From an uncultured Devosia sp. (GTDB lineage: Bacteria > Pseudomonadota > Alphaproteobacteria > Rhizobiales > Devosiaceae), in NCBI RefSeq assembly GCF_963517015.1, contig NZ_CAUQDV010000001.1, forward strand, positions 620,001 through 684,000: a stretch of 64,000 bases of DNA. The letters are read 5' to 3'. Of this stretch, positions 26,027 through 34,755 are shown one piece after another. Numbering within the stretch: the first letter of the stretch is position 1; every line of letters begins with the position of its first letter. The notes under the pieces were generated by a model. The model saw only the letters and a list, made by a program, of their open reading frames with translations, ran no database searches and was not told the origin of the DNA. Both the position numbers and the translations under genes were made by a program.

Positions 26027-26929
26027 TCAGTTCTCCCGGCTGGCGAAATATCTCGCCGTGGCGCGCAGGCCGTCGGCCTTGGGGCCAAAGGTACGCAGGG
26101 CTGAAAGGGCTTCGTTGACGATTTGGTTCAATCGGGCGCGGGCGCCCTCGAGGCCGAGCTGTGCCACCAGCGTCTGCTTGCCGGCATGGGCATCCTTGCC
26201 GGTCGCCTTGCCCATGGCCTCGGGCGTGGCGGTAACGTCGAGAATGTCATCGGCCAGCTGGAAGGCCCGGCCGGCGGCTTCGGCATAGGCGGTCAGCACC
26301 GAGAGGGCGCGGGGGTCGGCGCCGCCCAGGATAGCCCCCATGCGGACGCTGGCGCGGATCAGTGCGCCGGTCTTCATCGCCTGCATGGTGGAAATGTCAT
26401 CACCGGAAAAGCCGCCCTTTTCGCCCTCGATGTCACGCATCTGCCCGCCAACCATGCCACCGACGCCCGAGCCGGCGACCAGTTCGGTCACGAGGCGAAT
26501 GCGAATGGCGGGGTCGGGGTGACACTGCGGATCAGCAAGCAGGCCGAAGGCATGGGTGAGGAGCGCGTCGCCAGCGAGGATGGCTGTGGCCTCATCATAG
26601 GCCTTGTGCACAGTGGGCCGGCCGCGGCGCAGATCGTCGTCATCCATGGCGGGCAGGTCGTCATGGACCAGCGAGTAGCAATGCACCATTTCGACAGCGA
26701 GGCCGGGGATCAGGGACTGGGCGGGCGGAATGTGAAAAATCGCTGCCGCCTGGCGCACCAGCAGTGGACGCAGGCGCTTGCCGCCTTCGAGGGCACCATG
26801 GCGCATGGCAGCCACCACGCGATCGGCGGCCGGGCCGGGGCCCGAAAGCTGCGCCGCATCGAGATGCTGGCCCAATCCGGTTTCCACGGCACGGGCGCAA
26901 TCGGCGATTTCGGCGGAAAAATCATACAT
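26027..26929 (-). CDS. ispA: Farnesyl diphosphate synthase (short-chain polyprenyl synthase)
   Basis: 300 residues. It condenses IPP with DMAPP and geranyl-PP to farnesyl-PP. The first aspartate-rich motif is DDLPAMDDDDLRRG, in the DDx4D form of bacterial FPP synthases, and the second is QLADDILDV. GGKRLRPLLV (substrate binding) and GDALLTHAF are also present. It is the first gene of a minus-strand ispA-MOSC-YbaK run and is divergent from mtgA with a 78-bp gap. Confidence 0.95.
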   Translation of the reverse strand: MYDFSAEIADCARAVETGLGQHLDAAQLSGPGPAADRVVAAMRHGALEGGKRLRPLLVRQAAAIFHIPPAQSLIPGLAVEMVHCYSLVHDDLPAMDDDDLRRGRPTVHKAYDEATAILAGDALLTHAFGLLADPQCHPDPAIRIRLVTELVAGSGVGGMVGGQMRDIEGEKGGFSGDDISTMQAMKTGALIRASVRMGAILGGADPRALSVLTAYAEAAGRAFQLADDILDVTATPEAMGKATGKDAHAGKQTLVAQLGLEGARARLNQIVNEALSALRTFGPKADGLRATARYFASREN

Positions 26930-27007
26930 GGGAGTGTGCTAGCCAATTGCATGGCGCGCGGCAAGCGCAGCAACGCTTTCCTTAACCTCTGCTGCTAGAG
27001 GGCAGTC

Positions 27008-27718
27008 ATGGCGCGCAAAGCAAAAGGCATCTGGCGGCTCCTCCGCCCCCTGGCACTGATCGTGGCGACACTCGTGGCCATTCCCGTCGTACTGACGCCG
27101 GTCTATCTGGTGGTCGATCCGATCTCGGTGCCGATGATCGAGCGCTATCTGACCGGGCGGCCGGTGGTGCGCGAATGGCGCGATATCGGCGACATTTCCG
27201 ATCGGCTCAAGGCCTCGGTGATCCTCTCCGAAGATGGCCAGTTCTGCCGGCATTGGGGCGTCGATTTCGGCGCGCTGCGCGAAGAGGTCGAGCGCTATAT
27301 AGAGGGCGAAGATGCGCGTGGTGCCTCGACGATCACCATGCAGGTGTCGCGCAATCTCTTCCTCTGGAACAGCCCCAGCGTGATCCGCAAGGCACTGGAA
27401 GTGCCGCTGGCACTTTATGTAGACTTGGTGCTGCCCAAGCACCGGATCATGGAGATCTATCTCAACATTGCCGAATGGGGCCCCGAGGGGCAATTCGGCG
27501 TGGCGGCAGGTGCGCAGCGTGCCTTCGGCGTGGAACCGCAAAACCTTGACTGGCGTACCGCGACCTTGCTGGTCACCGCGCTGCCCAATCCCATGCTGCG
27601 CCAGCCGGGCCGGCCGTCGCAGGGCATGTTGCGGATTGCCGGGATCATCGAGGGCCGCGTGATGGAATATGGCACGCGCGCCAATTGCGTTGGCGAGGGC
27701 GGCAGCTTGTCGCTTTAA
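27008..27718 (+). CDS. mtgA: Monofunctional biosynthetic peptidoglycan transglycosylase
   Basis: 236-residue GT51 enzyme that polymerises lipid II into glycan chains. One N-terminal transmembrane anchor (LALIVATLVAIPVVLTPVYL) is followed by the GT51 domain with the catalytic Glu in SEDGQFCRHWGVDF, GASTITMQVSRNLFLW, KHRIMEIYLNIAEWGP and FGVAAGAQRAFG. There is no transpeptidase domain. The stop overlaps that of the convergent chaC by four bases (TTAA). Confidence 0.96.
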   Translation: MARKAKGIWRLLRPLALIVATLVAIPVVLTPVYLVVDPISVPMIERYLTGRPVVREWRDIGDISDRLKASVILSEDGQFCRHWGVDFGALREEVERYIEGEDARGASTITMQVSRNLFLWNSPSVIRKALEVPLALYVDLVLPKHRIMEIYLNIAEWGPEGQFGVAAGAQRAFGVEPQNLDWRTATLLVTALPNPMLRQPGRPSQGMLRIAGIIEGRVMEYGTRANCVGEGGSLSL

Positions 27719-28272
27719 GCGGCTTCTTCCTCGGCCACAAGCAGATCGGCCAGTGCCATGAGCTGGCGGTCGTGAATGCCCAGTTCACCCAGATGGCGAA
27801 CGGTGTTGAGCACATAGTCTACATTGCGGCCGGAAATGCCGACGCCGGCACGGACCATGGCGAGTTGCTGCTCGACAGTCAGGTTGCCGGCGAATTGTTC
27901 ATGGCGCTCATCGACGAGGAAGGCGAGTGCCGAGACGGTGCGGCCATCGGCCAAGCGGACAGGACGCATGACGTCACGATAGACCGAGGTTACCTGTTCG
28001 CGCGCCTGGAGATAGGCATAGACGTCCGCCCAGTCGCGGTCGGCAACTTCGAAGACCATGCCGCGGCAGGAGCCGCCTCGCGACAGGCCGAAGACCAGGC
28101 CTGGGCGCTCGACTGTGCCGCGATGGTGGTGGGATACGATGGACAGGCTGCGATGGGCACCCTTGAGCAGGCCCTGCTGCGCCGAAACATGGGCAAAGCC
28201 CGGATTCCAGATCAGGGAACCATAGCCGAAGACCCAATGGGTCGCTGTCGCTTGCAAATCATCCATCGCCAT
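27715..28272 (-). CDS. chaC: ChaC-family glutathione gamma-glutamylcyclotransferase
   Basis: 185 residues. ChaC enzymes cleave glutathione to 5-oxoproline and Cys-Gly in the cytoplasm. The substrate loop FGYGSLIWNPGF is intact, and the acidic residue in LQAREQVTSVYRD is at the position of the catalytic Glu. Also present is GLSRGGSCRGMVFEV. It is one of three ChaC-like genes in the window (others at 42950 and 43702) and the most canonical. Convergent with mtgA. Confidence 0.93.
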   Translation of the reverse strand: MAMDDLQATATHWVFGYGSLIWNPGFAHVSAQQGLLKGAHRSLSIVSHHHRGTVERPGLVFGLSRGGSCRGMVFEVADRDWADVYAYLQAREQVTSVYRDVMRPVRLADGRTVSALAFLVDERHEQFAGNLTVEQQLAMVRAGVGISGRNVDYVLNTVRHLGELGIHDRQLMALADLLVAEEEAA

Positions 28273-28419
28273 AACCTGACCATCAACCTAGGCAAGCCTG
28301 CGGCAGCCGTCCATGCCCGGCCGTGGTTAGCTGTTCCGAAATGACGGGGCGACCCGATTTTGGCAGCTCTGAGCGGCCGACTCTTTAGTCACGCGCGATG
28401 GACAGGTAGAAATGCGGCC

Positions 28420-29391
28420 ATGAAAAAACGAATCATCATCCTGCTCTGTGTCGTCGTCGCCGTTGTGGGCCTGTGGAGCGCCGCCTGGGTGGTGCTGGCC
28501 GGCATGGTGAAGCAGAATATCGACCTGCTTGCCCAGGCCGATGGTGTCGAGACGCCCAGGGTGACCTGCGAGACGCTCAACATCAGCGGCTTCCCCTTCC
28601 GCTTCGATGCCGATTGCGTCAATGCGCGAATCGTCAGCGGTGATGTGGTGGTGGATGTGCCGGGCATTCGCGCCAGCATCCGCGTCTATGCGCCGACGCA
28701 TCTGCTGGCCTCAGCGCTTGGCCCGTTGCAGTTCAGCGACAATTTCACCGGCACGCGCAATGGGGTGACCTGGTCGACCCTCGAAGCCAGCGTGCGGCTC
28801 GACAATTGGCGCATCGCCCGCGCCTCTGTTTCGGCCAAGGATGTGGTGTGGAGCGATACGCTGTTCGGCAATGCGGTCATCGCGCAAAGCCCGCTGGCCG
28901 AAGTGCATCTGTTCGATATTCCCGAGCAGCATGACGCCAAGCGCCATGTGGCGGCTTTGGCCGGCTATGCGCGGGCCAATAATCTGAGTTATCCGGGCAT
29001 GACGCTGACCGACACCAATGCTGAAGTGCAGCTCGAAATGAGCGGCCTGCCGGACGATGTGCGCAATTGGGGCGACCCGATGCTGCTGCCGGCGATCCAG
29101 CAGGCGGGCGGTCGGCTCAATGTGGTCTCGATCCATGCCACCGACGGCAATTCCACGCTCGATGCCAGCGGCGAGATTGGGATCGACGATCAGGCATTGC
29201 TCGACGGCCAGCTGGCAATTTCCTCGACCGGCGTTGCCGAACGCATCGGTCCGATGATCGAAGAGCCCTGGCGCACCCTGGTGCTGGGCACGCCGGGCCA
29301 GGATGGCGTCTATACCAACCAGTTGACCTTCAAGGCTGGCGCGGTGTTTTCGGGTCTCGTGCCGATCGCCAGCGTGCCGCCGCTGTACTAG
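28420..29391 (+). CDS. DUF2125 membrane-anchored protein
   Basis: 323 residues. An N-terminal transmembrane anchor (KKRIIILLCVVVAVVGLWSA) is followed by a long beta-rich extracytoplasmic domain with VTCETLNISGFPFRFDADC, the DUF2125 landmark. This family is widespread in alphaproteobacteria and resembles AsmA-like envelope proteins; the function is not established. I use the ATG at 28420. The stop shares CTAG with the convergent tyrC stop. Confidence 0.85.
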   Translation: MKKRIIILLCVVVAVVGLWSAAWVVLAGMVKQNIDLLAQADGVETPRVTCETLNISGFPFRFDADCVNARIVSGDVVVDVPGIRASIRVYAPTHLLASALGPLQFSDNFTGTRNGVTWSTLEASVRLDNWRIARASVSAKDVVWSDTLFGNAVIAQSPLAEVHLFDIPEQHDAKRHVAALAGYARANNLSYPGMTLTDTNAEVQLEMSGLPDDVRNWGDPMLLPAIQQAGGRLNVVSIHATDGNSTLDASGEIGIDDQALLDGQLAISSTGVAERIGPMIEEPWRTLVLGTPGQDGVYTNQLTFKAGAVFSGLVPIASVPPLY

Positions 29392-30359
29392 GAGTCTTCG
29401 CCGCCGCCATGTTCCCGCACGAGCCTGGCCTCGGGCGCGGGCGGGGATTCGTGCGGGCGGCCGAAGTCTGGCGCGGCGGTTTCCTGGCCTGCCGAGATGA
29501 TGGAGCGGCGGATGGCACGGGTGCGGGTGAACATGGCCTCGAGCGCTTCGCCATCGCCCATGCGAACGGACCGCTGCAGCGATGACAAGTCTTCCGAAAA
29601 ACGGCCGAGCATTTCCAGCACGGCATCGCGATTGGTCAGGAAGATGTCACGCCACATCACCGGGTCGGAAGCGGCAATGCGGGTAAAGTCGCGGAAGCCC
29701 GAGGCCGAGAATTTGATGACTTCGGACTGGGTGGCGGTCTCGAGGTCAGCCACGGTGCCGACAATATTATAGGCCACAAGATGGGGAATATGGCTGGTGA
29801 TCGCCAGCACCATGTCATGGTGGGCGGCATCCATGCTTTCGACCTGGCTGCCCATGGCGCGCCAGAAGCTGGCGAGTTTTTCGGTCTGGGCCGGATCGAC
29901 ATTGGCATCCGGGGTCAGCACGCACCAGCGACCGGCGAAGAGCTCAGGGAAGCCTGCGGACGGGCCGGAATGCTCGGTGCCGGCAATCGGGTGGCCAGGA
30001 ATGAGGCTCACGCCCTTGGGCACCATCGGTGCCATGATGCCGACCACGTGCTTTTTCACCGAGCCGACGTCAGAGAGAATGGCGCCCGGCTCCAGCGCGG
30101 GCGCGATGGCTTCCATGACGCCCTGATAGGCACCCACAGGCGTGCAGATGATCACCAGATCGGCGCCGCGCACGGCTTCGGCGGCGTCGATTGTATAGAT
30201 GTCGCCCAGGTTCAGGTCGCGCGCTTCGTCGAGCGTTTCCTGCTTGCGCGTGGCGATGGAGATGACTTCCACCAGGCCCTGGCGCCGGGCGGCGAGAGCA
30301 ATGGATGAGCCGATCAGGCCGATGCCGATCAGGGCGAGTTTGCGGAAGTGAGCTGTCAT
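29388..30359 (-). CDS. tyrC: Prephenate/arogenate dehydrogenase
   Basis: 323 residues. It oxidatively decarboxylates prephenate or arogenate in tyrosine synthesis. The Rossmann motif GIGLIGSSIA is at the N-terminus. PGHPIAGTEHSGP contains the conserved His of the family, followed by the helical dimerisation part (ITSHIPHLVAYNIVGT, FSASGFRDFTRIA). No ACT domain. The start overlaps the hisC stop (ATGA), so it is coupled to the aminotransferase. The C-terminal 40 residues are Pro/Glu-rich and variable. Confidence 0.93.
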   Translation of the reverse strand: MTAHFRKLALIGIGLIGSSIALAARRQGLVEVISIATRKQETLDEARDLNLGDIYTIDAAEAVRGADLVIICTPVGAYQGVMEAIAPALEPGAILSDVGSVKKHVVGIMAPMVPKGVSLIPGHPIAGTEHSGPSAGFPELFAGRWCVLTPDANVDPAQTEKLASFWRAMGSQVESMDAAHHDMVLAITSHIPHLVAYNIVGTVADLETATQSEVIKFSASGFRDFTRIAASDPVMWRDIFLTNRDAVLEMLGRFSEDLSSLQRSVRMGDGEALEAMFTRTRAIRRSIISAGQETAAPDFGRPHESPPAPEARLVREHGGGEDS

Positions 30360-31456
30360 GCGACCTTGACCAATGCCTTGAGAATGCCGGCGACGCCGCG
30401 CATCGCCTGTTCCGAACCGATGGAAATGCGCAGGCCATCGGCGATGCCGTAGGAGGGACCGATCTCGCGCACGATCAACCCGCGCTCGCGCAAGGTCTCG
30501 AAAGCGAGCGCGGCGTGTTCCGCATCGGGAAACAGCACCATGACGAAATTGGCTTGGCTCGGGATGACGCGGAAATGGTTCGATGCATCCAGCTCGGCGC
30601 TGATCCAGTCGCGCCATTGCGCGTTATGCGCCTTGAGGCGCTCGTTGAACTCACTGTCGCGCGCGGCGGCCGCGCCAGCCATCTGTGCGGGCAGGTTGAC
30701 GTTGAAGGGGCCACGAATGCGGTTGATGGCGTCCACTACATGCTCTGGGCCGAACATCCAGCCGATGCGCGCTGCAGCCAGGCCCATCTTGGAGAAAGTG
30801 CGGACCATGACGACGTTCTGCGCCTCGCGCACGAGGTCGGCGCCGACGATGAAATCCTCGGCGGTGACATATTCGGCATAGGCATTGTCGATGACGAGCA
30901 GGATGTCCTCGCGCAGGCCAGCATGAAGGCGCCGCACTTCGGCGTCGGGCAGATAGGTCCCGGTGGGATTGTTCGGATTGGCCAGCCAGACCACCTTGGT
31001 CCGGGGCGTTACCGCGGCCAGCAGGGCATCGACATCGGCGGTATAATCGTCCTCGTCGACCATGACGATTTCGGCACCGGTTGCCCGGGTAATGATCGGA
31101 TAGACCGAGAAACCGTAGCGGTTCATCACCGCCTCGTCGCCTTCGCCCAGATAGGTCTGGCCCAGCAGATGCAGCAGGTCGTCCGAACCGTTGCCGCAGA
31201 CGATCAGGTTTGGATCGAGGCCATGCACCTCGCCTAGCGCTTCGCGCAGCACGCGGCTCGAACCCTCGGGATAGATGTCGAGCTGTGCTGCGGCAGCGCG
31301 AAAAGCTTCCATCGCCTTGGGGCTGGCGCCCAGCGGGCTTTCATTGGCGGAGAGCTTTACCGACTGGCTGCCCGGCGCGCCGGACTTGCCGGGCAGGTAA
31401 GGCGCGATATCGAGAATGCCGGGCTGGGGAACGGGGCGAATGGGAGCGTCTGACAT
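30356..31456 (-). CDS. hisC: Histidinol-phosphate / aromatic aminotransferase
   Basis: 366-residue fold-type I PLP enzyme. The motifs are KLSANESPLG, CGNGSDDLLHLLG, NPNNPTGTYLP, a Tyr in YAEYVTAED, and TFSKMGLAAARIGW with the Schiff-base Lys. Because it is coupled to tyrC it probably serves phenylalanine/tyrosine transamination as well as or instead of histidine synthesis; no other his genes lie nearby. The start has a 63-bp gap to the upstream methyltransferase on the same strand. Confidence 0.93.
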   Translation of the reverse strand: MSDAPIRPVPQPGILDIAPYLPGKSGAPGSQSVKLSANESPLGASPKAMEAFRAAAAQLDIYPEGSSRVLREALGEVHGLDPNLIVCGNGSDDLLHLLGQTYLGEGDEAVMNRYGFSVYPIITRATGAEIVMVDEDDYTADVDALLAAVTPRTKVVWLANPNNPTGTYLPDAEVRRLHAGLREDILLVIDNAYAEYVTAEDFIVGADLVREAQNVVMVRTFSKMGLAAARIGWMFGPEHVVDAINRIRGPFNVNLPAQMAGAAAARDSEFNERLKAHNAQWRDWISAELDASNHFRVIPSQANFVMVLFPDAEHAALAFETLRERGLIVREIGPSYGIADGLRISIGSEQAMRGVAGILKALVKVA

Positions 31457-31519
31457 GATGCCAATCTGGGCGAGAAAACCGGGCGGACCATAGTCAAAGC
31501 CTCGCGCAAAGAAAAGCGT

Positions 31520-32251
31520 CTAGCCTTGCCGAGCGGTGGCCGTGTTGAGGCTGGGCACGCGAACGAAACGTTCCTCGCGCTTGCGGCGCGGCACGGCAGG
31601 AAAAGCCTCCTTGCGGGCACGCACGCAGATGACCCCGCTCATGGCTGGTCCGAAGAGGCGTCCGGTGCGTTCGATGAGGCGCGTGGATTTGAGCACTAGT
31701 GAACTTTGCATGGGCGGCAGGAAAAGGCCGTCGCGCCAGGCTTCGGGGATGAAACTATGGTCGCGCAGCAGGCGATCGAGCTGGCCGCCTGAATAGGGAT
31801 TGCCCTGACCGAAAGGGGTATTGTCGCGCTGCGCCCAGATACCCCGGCGGCGTGGCACGACGATGATGAGCTGGCCATTGGGCGCGGTGATGCGCCAGAG
31901 TTCGCGCATCAGTTCCTCGGCATCGGCGACATGTTCGAGCGCATGGATGGCGATGGTGAGGTCCACGGCGGCATCGGTCAGCGGCATTTCGAGCGGGTCG
32001 CAGAGCACGGTATGGCTCGGACCCTCGCGCGGCCAGGCCGAGGCGCCCTGGCGGGCCGGCATGAAGGCGAGGACGCGTTCGGCCTTTTCCAGAGCAAAGC
32101 GTAAAAATGGCGTGGCAAAGCCGAGGCCCAGCACGCGCTTGCCCGAGACATCCTCGGCGAGGCCCATCACCTGTTCACGCACCAGGGCGCGCGAAATGCG
32201 GCCGAGGGGCGACTTGTAATAGGCGATGAGGCGCGTGACGTCGGCTGTCAT
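31520..32251 (-). CDS. SAM-dependent methyltransferase beside gloB
   Basis: 243 residues. The SAM motif is VLGLGFATPFLRF, a diverged motif I without the usual GxGxG, followed by the acidic CDPLEMPLTDAAVDLTIAIHALEHV and LRPGG-like ITAPNGQLIIVVPRRRG. This methyltransferase adjoins gloB in many alphaproteobacteria as I recall; its substrate is unknown. A basic C-terminal tail (RRKREERF) is present. It is divergent from gloB, with 105 bp between starts. Confidence 0.85.
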   Translation of the reverse strand: MTADVTRLIAYYKSPLGRISRALVREQVMGLAEDVSGKRVLGLGFATPFLRFALEKAERVLAFMPARQGASAWPREGPSHTVLCDPLEMPLTDAAVDLTIAIHALEHVADAEELMRELWRITAPNGQLIIVVPRRRGIWAQRDNTPFGQGNPYSGGQLDRLLRDHSFIPEAWRDGLFLPPMQSSLVLKSTRLIERTGRLFGPAMSGVICVRARKEAFPAVPRRKREERFVRVPSLNTATARQG

Positions 32252-32356
32252 GCTCTAACTGTGCCGGTTTCCCAAGGACTTGTCCAATTGGCTGGTTGTC
32301 ATCAGCCGGCTCTATCCATAGCTTTCAGCTTCGAGAGTTTTCCAAGGAGTCGTGCC

Positions 32357-33124
32357 GTGAGTTTGATCGTCGATGTGTTTCCCGCGCGGAGCGATAATTT
32401 CGGCTATCTCGTGCATGACGTTGCCACGGGCCGCACTGCCGCGATCGATGCGCCGGAAGCGGCTGCCATCAAGACTGCGCTGGTCCATCGCCGCTGGACG
32501 CTGACCGATATCTTCATCACCCACCACCATATCGACCATGTGGAAGCCATTCCCGAACTCAAGGCCGAGTTCGGTGCGCGCGTGGTCGGTCCGCGCGCCG
32601 AGGCCGACAAGATCGAGGGGCTGGACGAGTTGGTCGCCGGTGGCGAGAGGGTGACGCTGGGCGAAACCACTTTCGACATCTATGACGCGCCGGGTCACAC
32701 GCTGGGCCAGATCGTTTTTCACGACAAGGTCGGCAAGCATCTGTTCACCGCCGATGCGCTGTTTTCGCTGGGTGTCGGACGCATGTTCGAAGGTACGCCC
32801 GGTCCGATGTGGGAAGGGGTGAAGGCCTTGCGCGAATTGCCGGACGACACGCTGGTCTATTGCGGCCACGAATATACCCAGAGCAATGCGAAATTCGCGC
32901 TGTCGATCGATCCAGACAACACGGCGCTGCAGAAGCGTGCAGCCGAAGTCGATGCCCTGCGCATCGCCGGCAAGGCGACCATTCCCTTCCTCCTTGGCGA
33001 GGACAAGGCAGCCAATCCGTTCCTGCGCGCCGATGCGCCGGAGCTGGCCAAATTCTATGGTCTTGAAGGCGCCGCTCCCGGCGAGGTCTTTGCGGCGATC
33101 CGCAAGGGCAAGGACAACTTCTAG
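32357..33124 (+). CDS. gloB: Hydroxyacylglutathione hydrolase (glyoxalase II)
   Basis: 255 residues. It hydrolyses S-lactoylglutathione in methylglyoxal detoxification. The metallo-beta-lactamase metal site is THHHIDHVE, with further ligands in DAPGHTLGQI, FTADALFSLGVGR and YCGHEYTQSNAKFAL. The start is GTG at 32357 with AAGGAG seven bases upstream; the upstream frame is not protein-like. A strong terminator follows. Functionally linked to mgsA at 3125. Confidence 0.96.
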   Translation: MSLIVDVFPARSDNFGYLVHDVATGRTAAIDAPEAAAIKTALVHRRWTLTDIFITHHHIDHVEAIPELKAEFGARVVGPRAEADKIEGLDELVAGGERVTLGETTFDIYDAPGHTLGQIVFHDKVGKHLFTADALFSLGVGRMFEGTPGPMWEGVKALRELPDDTLVYCGHEYTQSNAKFALSIDPDNTALQKRAAEVDALRIAGKATIPFLLGEDKAANPFLRADAPELAKFYGLEGAAPGEVFAAIRKGKDNF

Positions 33125-33153
33125 TCTTCTGGCTGCCGCTCAATGAGTGACAT

Positions 33154-33184
33154 GGCCCGGCGCGGATAGCGCCGGGCCTTTTCG
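33154..33184 (+). terminator. Rho-independent terminator after gloB
   Basis: A perfect 10-bp stem GGCCCGGCGC / GCGCCGGGCC (33154-33163 with 33169-33178) with a GGATA loop, followed by TTTTCG. Confidence 0.92.
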
Positions 33185-33191
33185 TATCGAG

Positions 33192-33237
33192 TTAACCAAA
33201 GGTAAATTGGGAGCGGAAAGCGTTAACAAAACGTTAG
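33192..33237 (+). promoter_or_regulatory. Two CtrA-like sites upstream of an 83-aa protein gene
   Basis: TTAA-N7-TAAA (33192-33206) and TTAA-N7-TTAG (33223-33237) each differ by one base from the alphaproteobacterial CtrA consensus TTAA-N7-TTAA. They lie about 100 to 140 bp before the ATG at 33334. The match is seen; regulation by CtrA is inferred. Confidence 0.4.
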
Positions 33238-33333
33238 CAATTGGCACGCGGATTGCCTCTAATGAGGCTTAGGGCCAATGCTCATGTTTCATTTCGAGAC
33301 AGGTCGGCCCGCTTTGAGACAGGCGAGGCGAAA

Positions 33334-33585
33334 ATGGCCGATAGCGAGACACAATTGTCCGGACTTCCAGTTCCCGTGGAAGCGCGCCAGCCCCGACCGT
33401 CCCTGCTACGCAGCCAGACCCGTGCCGATTTTGTCAGCCAGCTGCTTGCCGCACGCGAAAAAATGCCGCCGCAGCGTGAGCGGCGCCGCGGCAGTTCCGA
33501 AGGCGCCATCGGCGCCTATTCGGCGGGTGCAAAGGTCGCGATCAAGCGCATGCCGCTTGGCTATCGGACCACCATCGTCGCCTGA
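33334..33585 (+). CDS. Small basic protein of unknown function
   Basis: 83 residues, rich in Arg, Ser and Pro, beginning MADSETQLSGLPVPVEARQP. A helical middle part (TRADFVSQLLAAREKMPPQR) is followed by a Gly/Ala segment (IGAYSAGAKVAIKRMPLGYR) and ends TTIVA. There is no signal peptide or membrane segment. I do not recognise the family. The ATG at 33334 has GAGGCG upstream and separates the protein-like part from an arginine-rich upstream frame. Confidence 0.65.
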   Translation: MADSETQLSGLPVPVEARQPRPSLLRSQTRADFVSQLLAAREKMPPQRERRRGSSEGAIGAYSAGAKVAIKRMPLGYRTTIVA

Positions 33586-33594
33586 TTTTTCTGG

Positions 33595-34044
33595 TCAGCT
33601 CATCGTCACGTCGCGGCCTGCGCTCGTGATGGAGACGGTGAAGCCTGCAACAACGTCGATCAGCGCCATCACCATGAGCAGGAAGAATACCGAGCTGGCG
33701 GCGGCGCCGGCGAGGAGGAATTCGATCAGGAAGGCGACGAAGAGAACCATGGAGAGCATGTGCTCGACGATGGACGAACGTCCGGCATTGGTCGACTTCA
33801 GCACTTCGATGAAGAGGCAGACAATGCCGATCACGAGGAGGAAGTCACCGGCCGTGACCGCCCAGGTCGTGCCCGAGACCATGGGGATGGTAAAGAGCCC
33901 ATTGCTCCAGCCTGCCGGTGAGCCGCCGTAAAACAGGAATGCCCCGATATTGTAGAGCACGAAGGGCACGACCAGCAGGGGCGGGATGAAGGAGCCATTG
34001 CGGCGCGGGGCATGCGGGGTCGGCATATAGACGGTCTCGGTCAT
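33595..34044 (-). CDS. Four-helix membrane protein of unknown function
   Basis: 149 residues with four hydrophobic segments (LLVVPFVLYNIGAFLFYGG; WAVTAGDFLLVIGIVCLFIE; MLSMVLFVAFLIEFLLAGAA; FFLLMVMALIDVVAGFTVSI). The N-terminal 25 residues are polar (MTETVYMPTPHAPRRNGS). The family is not recognised. The ATG at 34044 gives the membrane protein a typical short cytoplasmic start. It is convergent with the 83-residue gene, with 9 bp between the stops. Confidence 0.78.
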   Translation of the reverse strand: MTETVYMPTPHAPRRNGSFIPPLLVVPFVLYNIGAFLFYGGSPAGWSNGLFTIPMVSGTTWAVTAGDFLLVIGIVCLFIEVLKSTNAGRSSIVEHMLSMVLFVAFLIEFLLAGAAASSVFFLLMVMALIDVVAGFTVSITSAGRDVTMS

Positions 34045-34224
34045 CGCGGTGGCTCTCCGTTGGTGCGCAGACCATGCCAGAGGATGCATAGGGGCGAAAG
34101 ACCCGGGCTGCTGGAACATGCATGCGCCTCAGCGTGTCGAAATCACGCCCTGTCACTCGTCATCTTGTCAGGCGCGCCCATTTGCGGTGGTCTATTGTCC
34201 CAATTCACAGGCGAGGAGAGAGCT

Positions 34225-34704
34225 GTGACCATTCCCAAGAACACCATCTGTATCTGGTACGATACCCAGGCCGAGGAAGCTGCCAACTTCTATGCGCAGA
34301 CCTTTCCCGACACCAAGATAACCGGCGTCCATAAGGCGCCGAGCGACAATCCATCCAACAAGGAAGGGCAGGTGCTGACGGTCGAATTCACCGTGTTCGG
34401 CATTCCCTGCCTGGGGCTCAACGGCGGGCCAGTCTTCAAGCATACCGAAGCCTTTTCCTTCCAGATCGCGACAGATGATCAGGAAGAGACAGACCGCTAC
34501 TGGAATGCCATCGTTGGCAATGGCGGTGAGGAAAGCCAGTGCGGTTGGTGCCGCGACAAGTGGGGCATTTCCTGGCAGATCACGCCCAAGGCGCTGACAG
34601 AAGCCATGATGGCGGGCGGTGACGAGGCCAAGCGCGCCTTCGAGGCGATGATGAAAATGAAAAAGATCGACGTTGCGGCAATCGAGGCCGCACGGCGGGG
34701 CTAA
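34225..34704 (+). CDS. PhnB-like VOC family protein
   Basis: 159-residue member of the PhnB/YjdN branch of the VOC superfamily, once annotated as 3-demethylubiquinone methyltransferase. It shows ICIWYDTQAEEAANFYAQTF, VEFTVFGIPCLGLNGGP, AFSFQIATDDQEETDRYW and the C-terminal CGWCRDKWGISWQITP. The start is GTG at 34225 with AGGAGAG upstream. Any catalytic role is unknown. Confidence 0.9.
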   Translation: MTIPKNTICIWYDTQAEEAANFYAQTFPDTKITGVHKAPSDNPSNKEGQVLTVEFTVFGIPCLGLNGGPVFKHTEAFSFQIATDDQEETDRYWNAIVGNGGEESQCGWCRDKWGISWQITPKALTEAMMAGGDEAKRAFEAMMKMKKIDVAAIEAARRG

Positions 34705-34708
34705 AGCA

Positions 34709-34735
34709 AAAATGCCGCCCGGTGGGCGGCATTTT
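34709..34735. terminator. Bidirectional terminator between PhnB-like gene and fumC
   Basis: A perfect 12-bp stem AAAATGCCGCCC / GGGCGGCATTTT (34709-34720 with 34724-34735) with a 3-nt loop carries T-runs in both reading directions. It serves both convergent genes. Confidence 0.93.
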
Positions 34736-34755
34736 CGTTTGCTTTCGGCCAAGAC

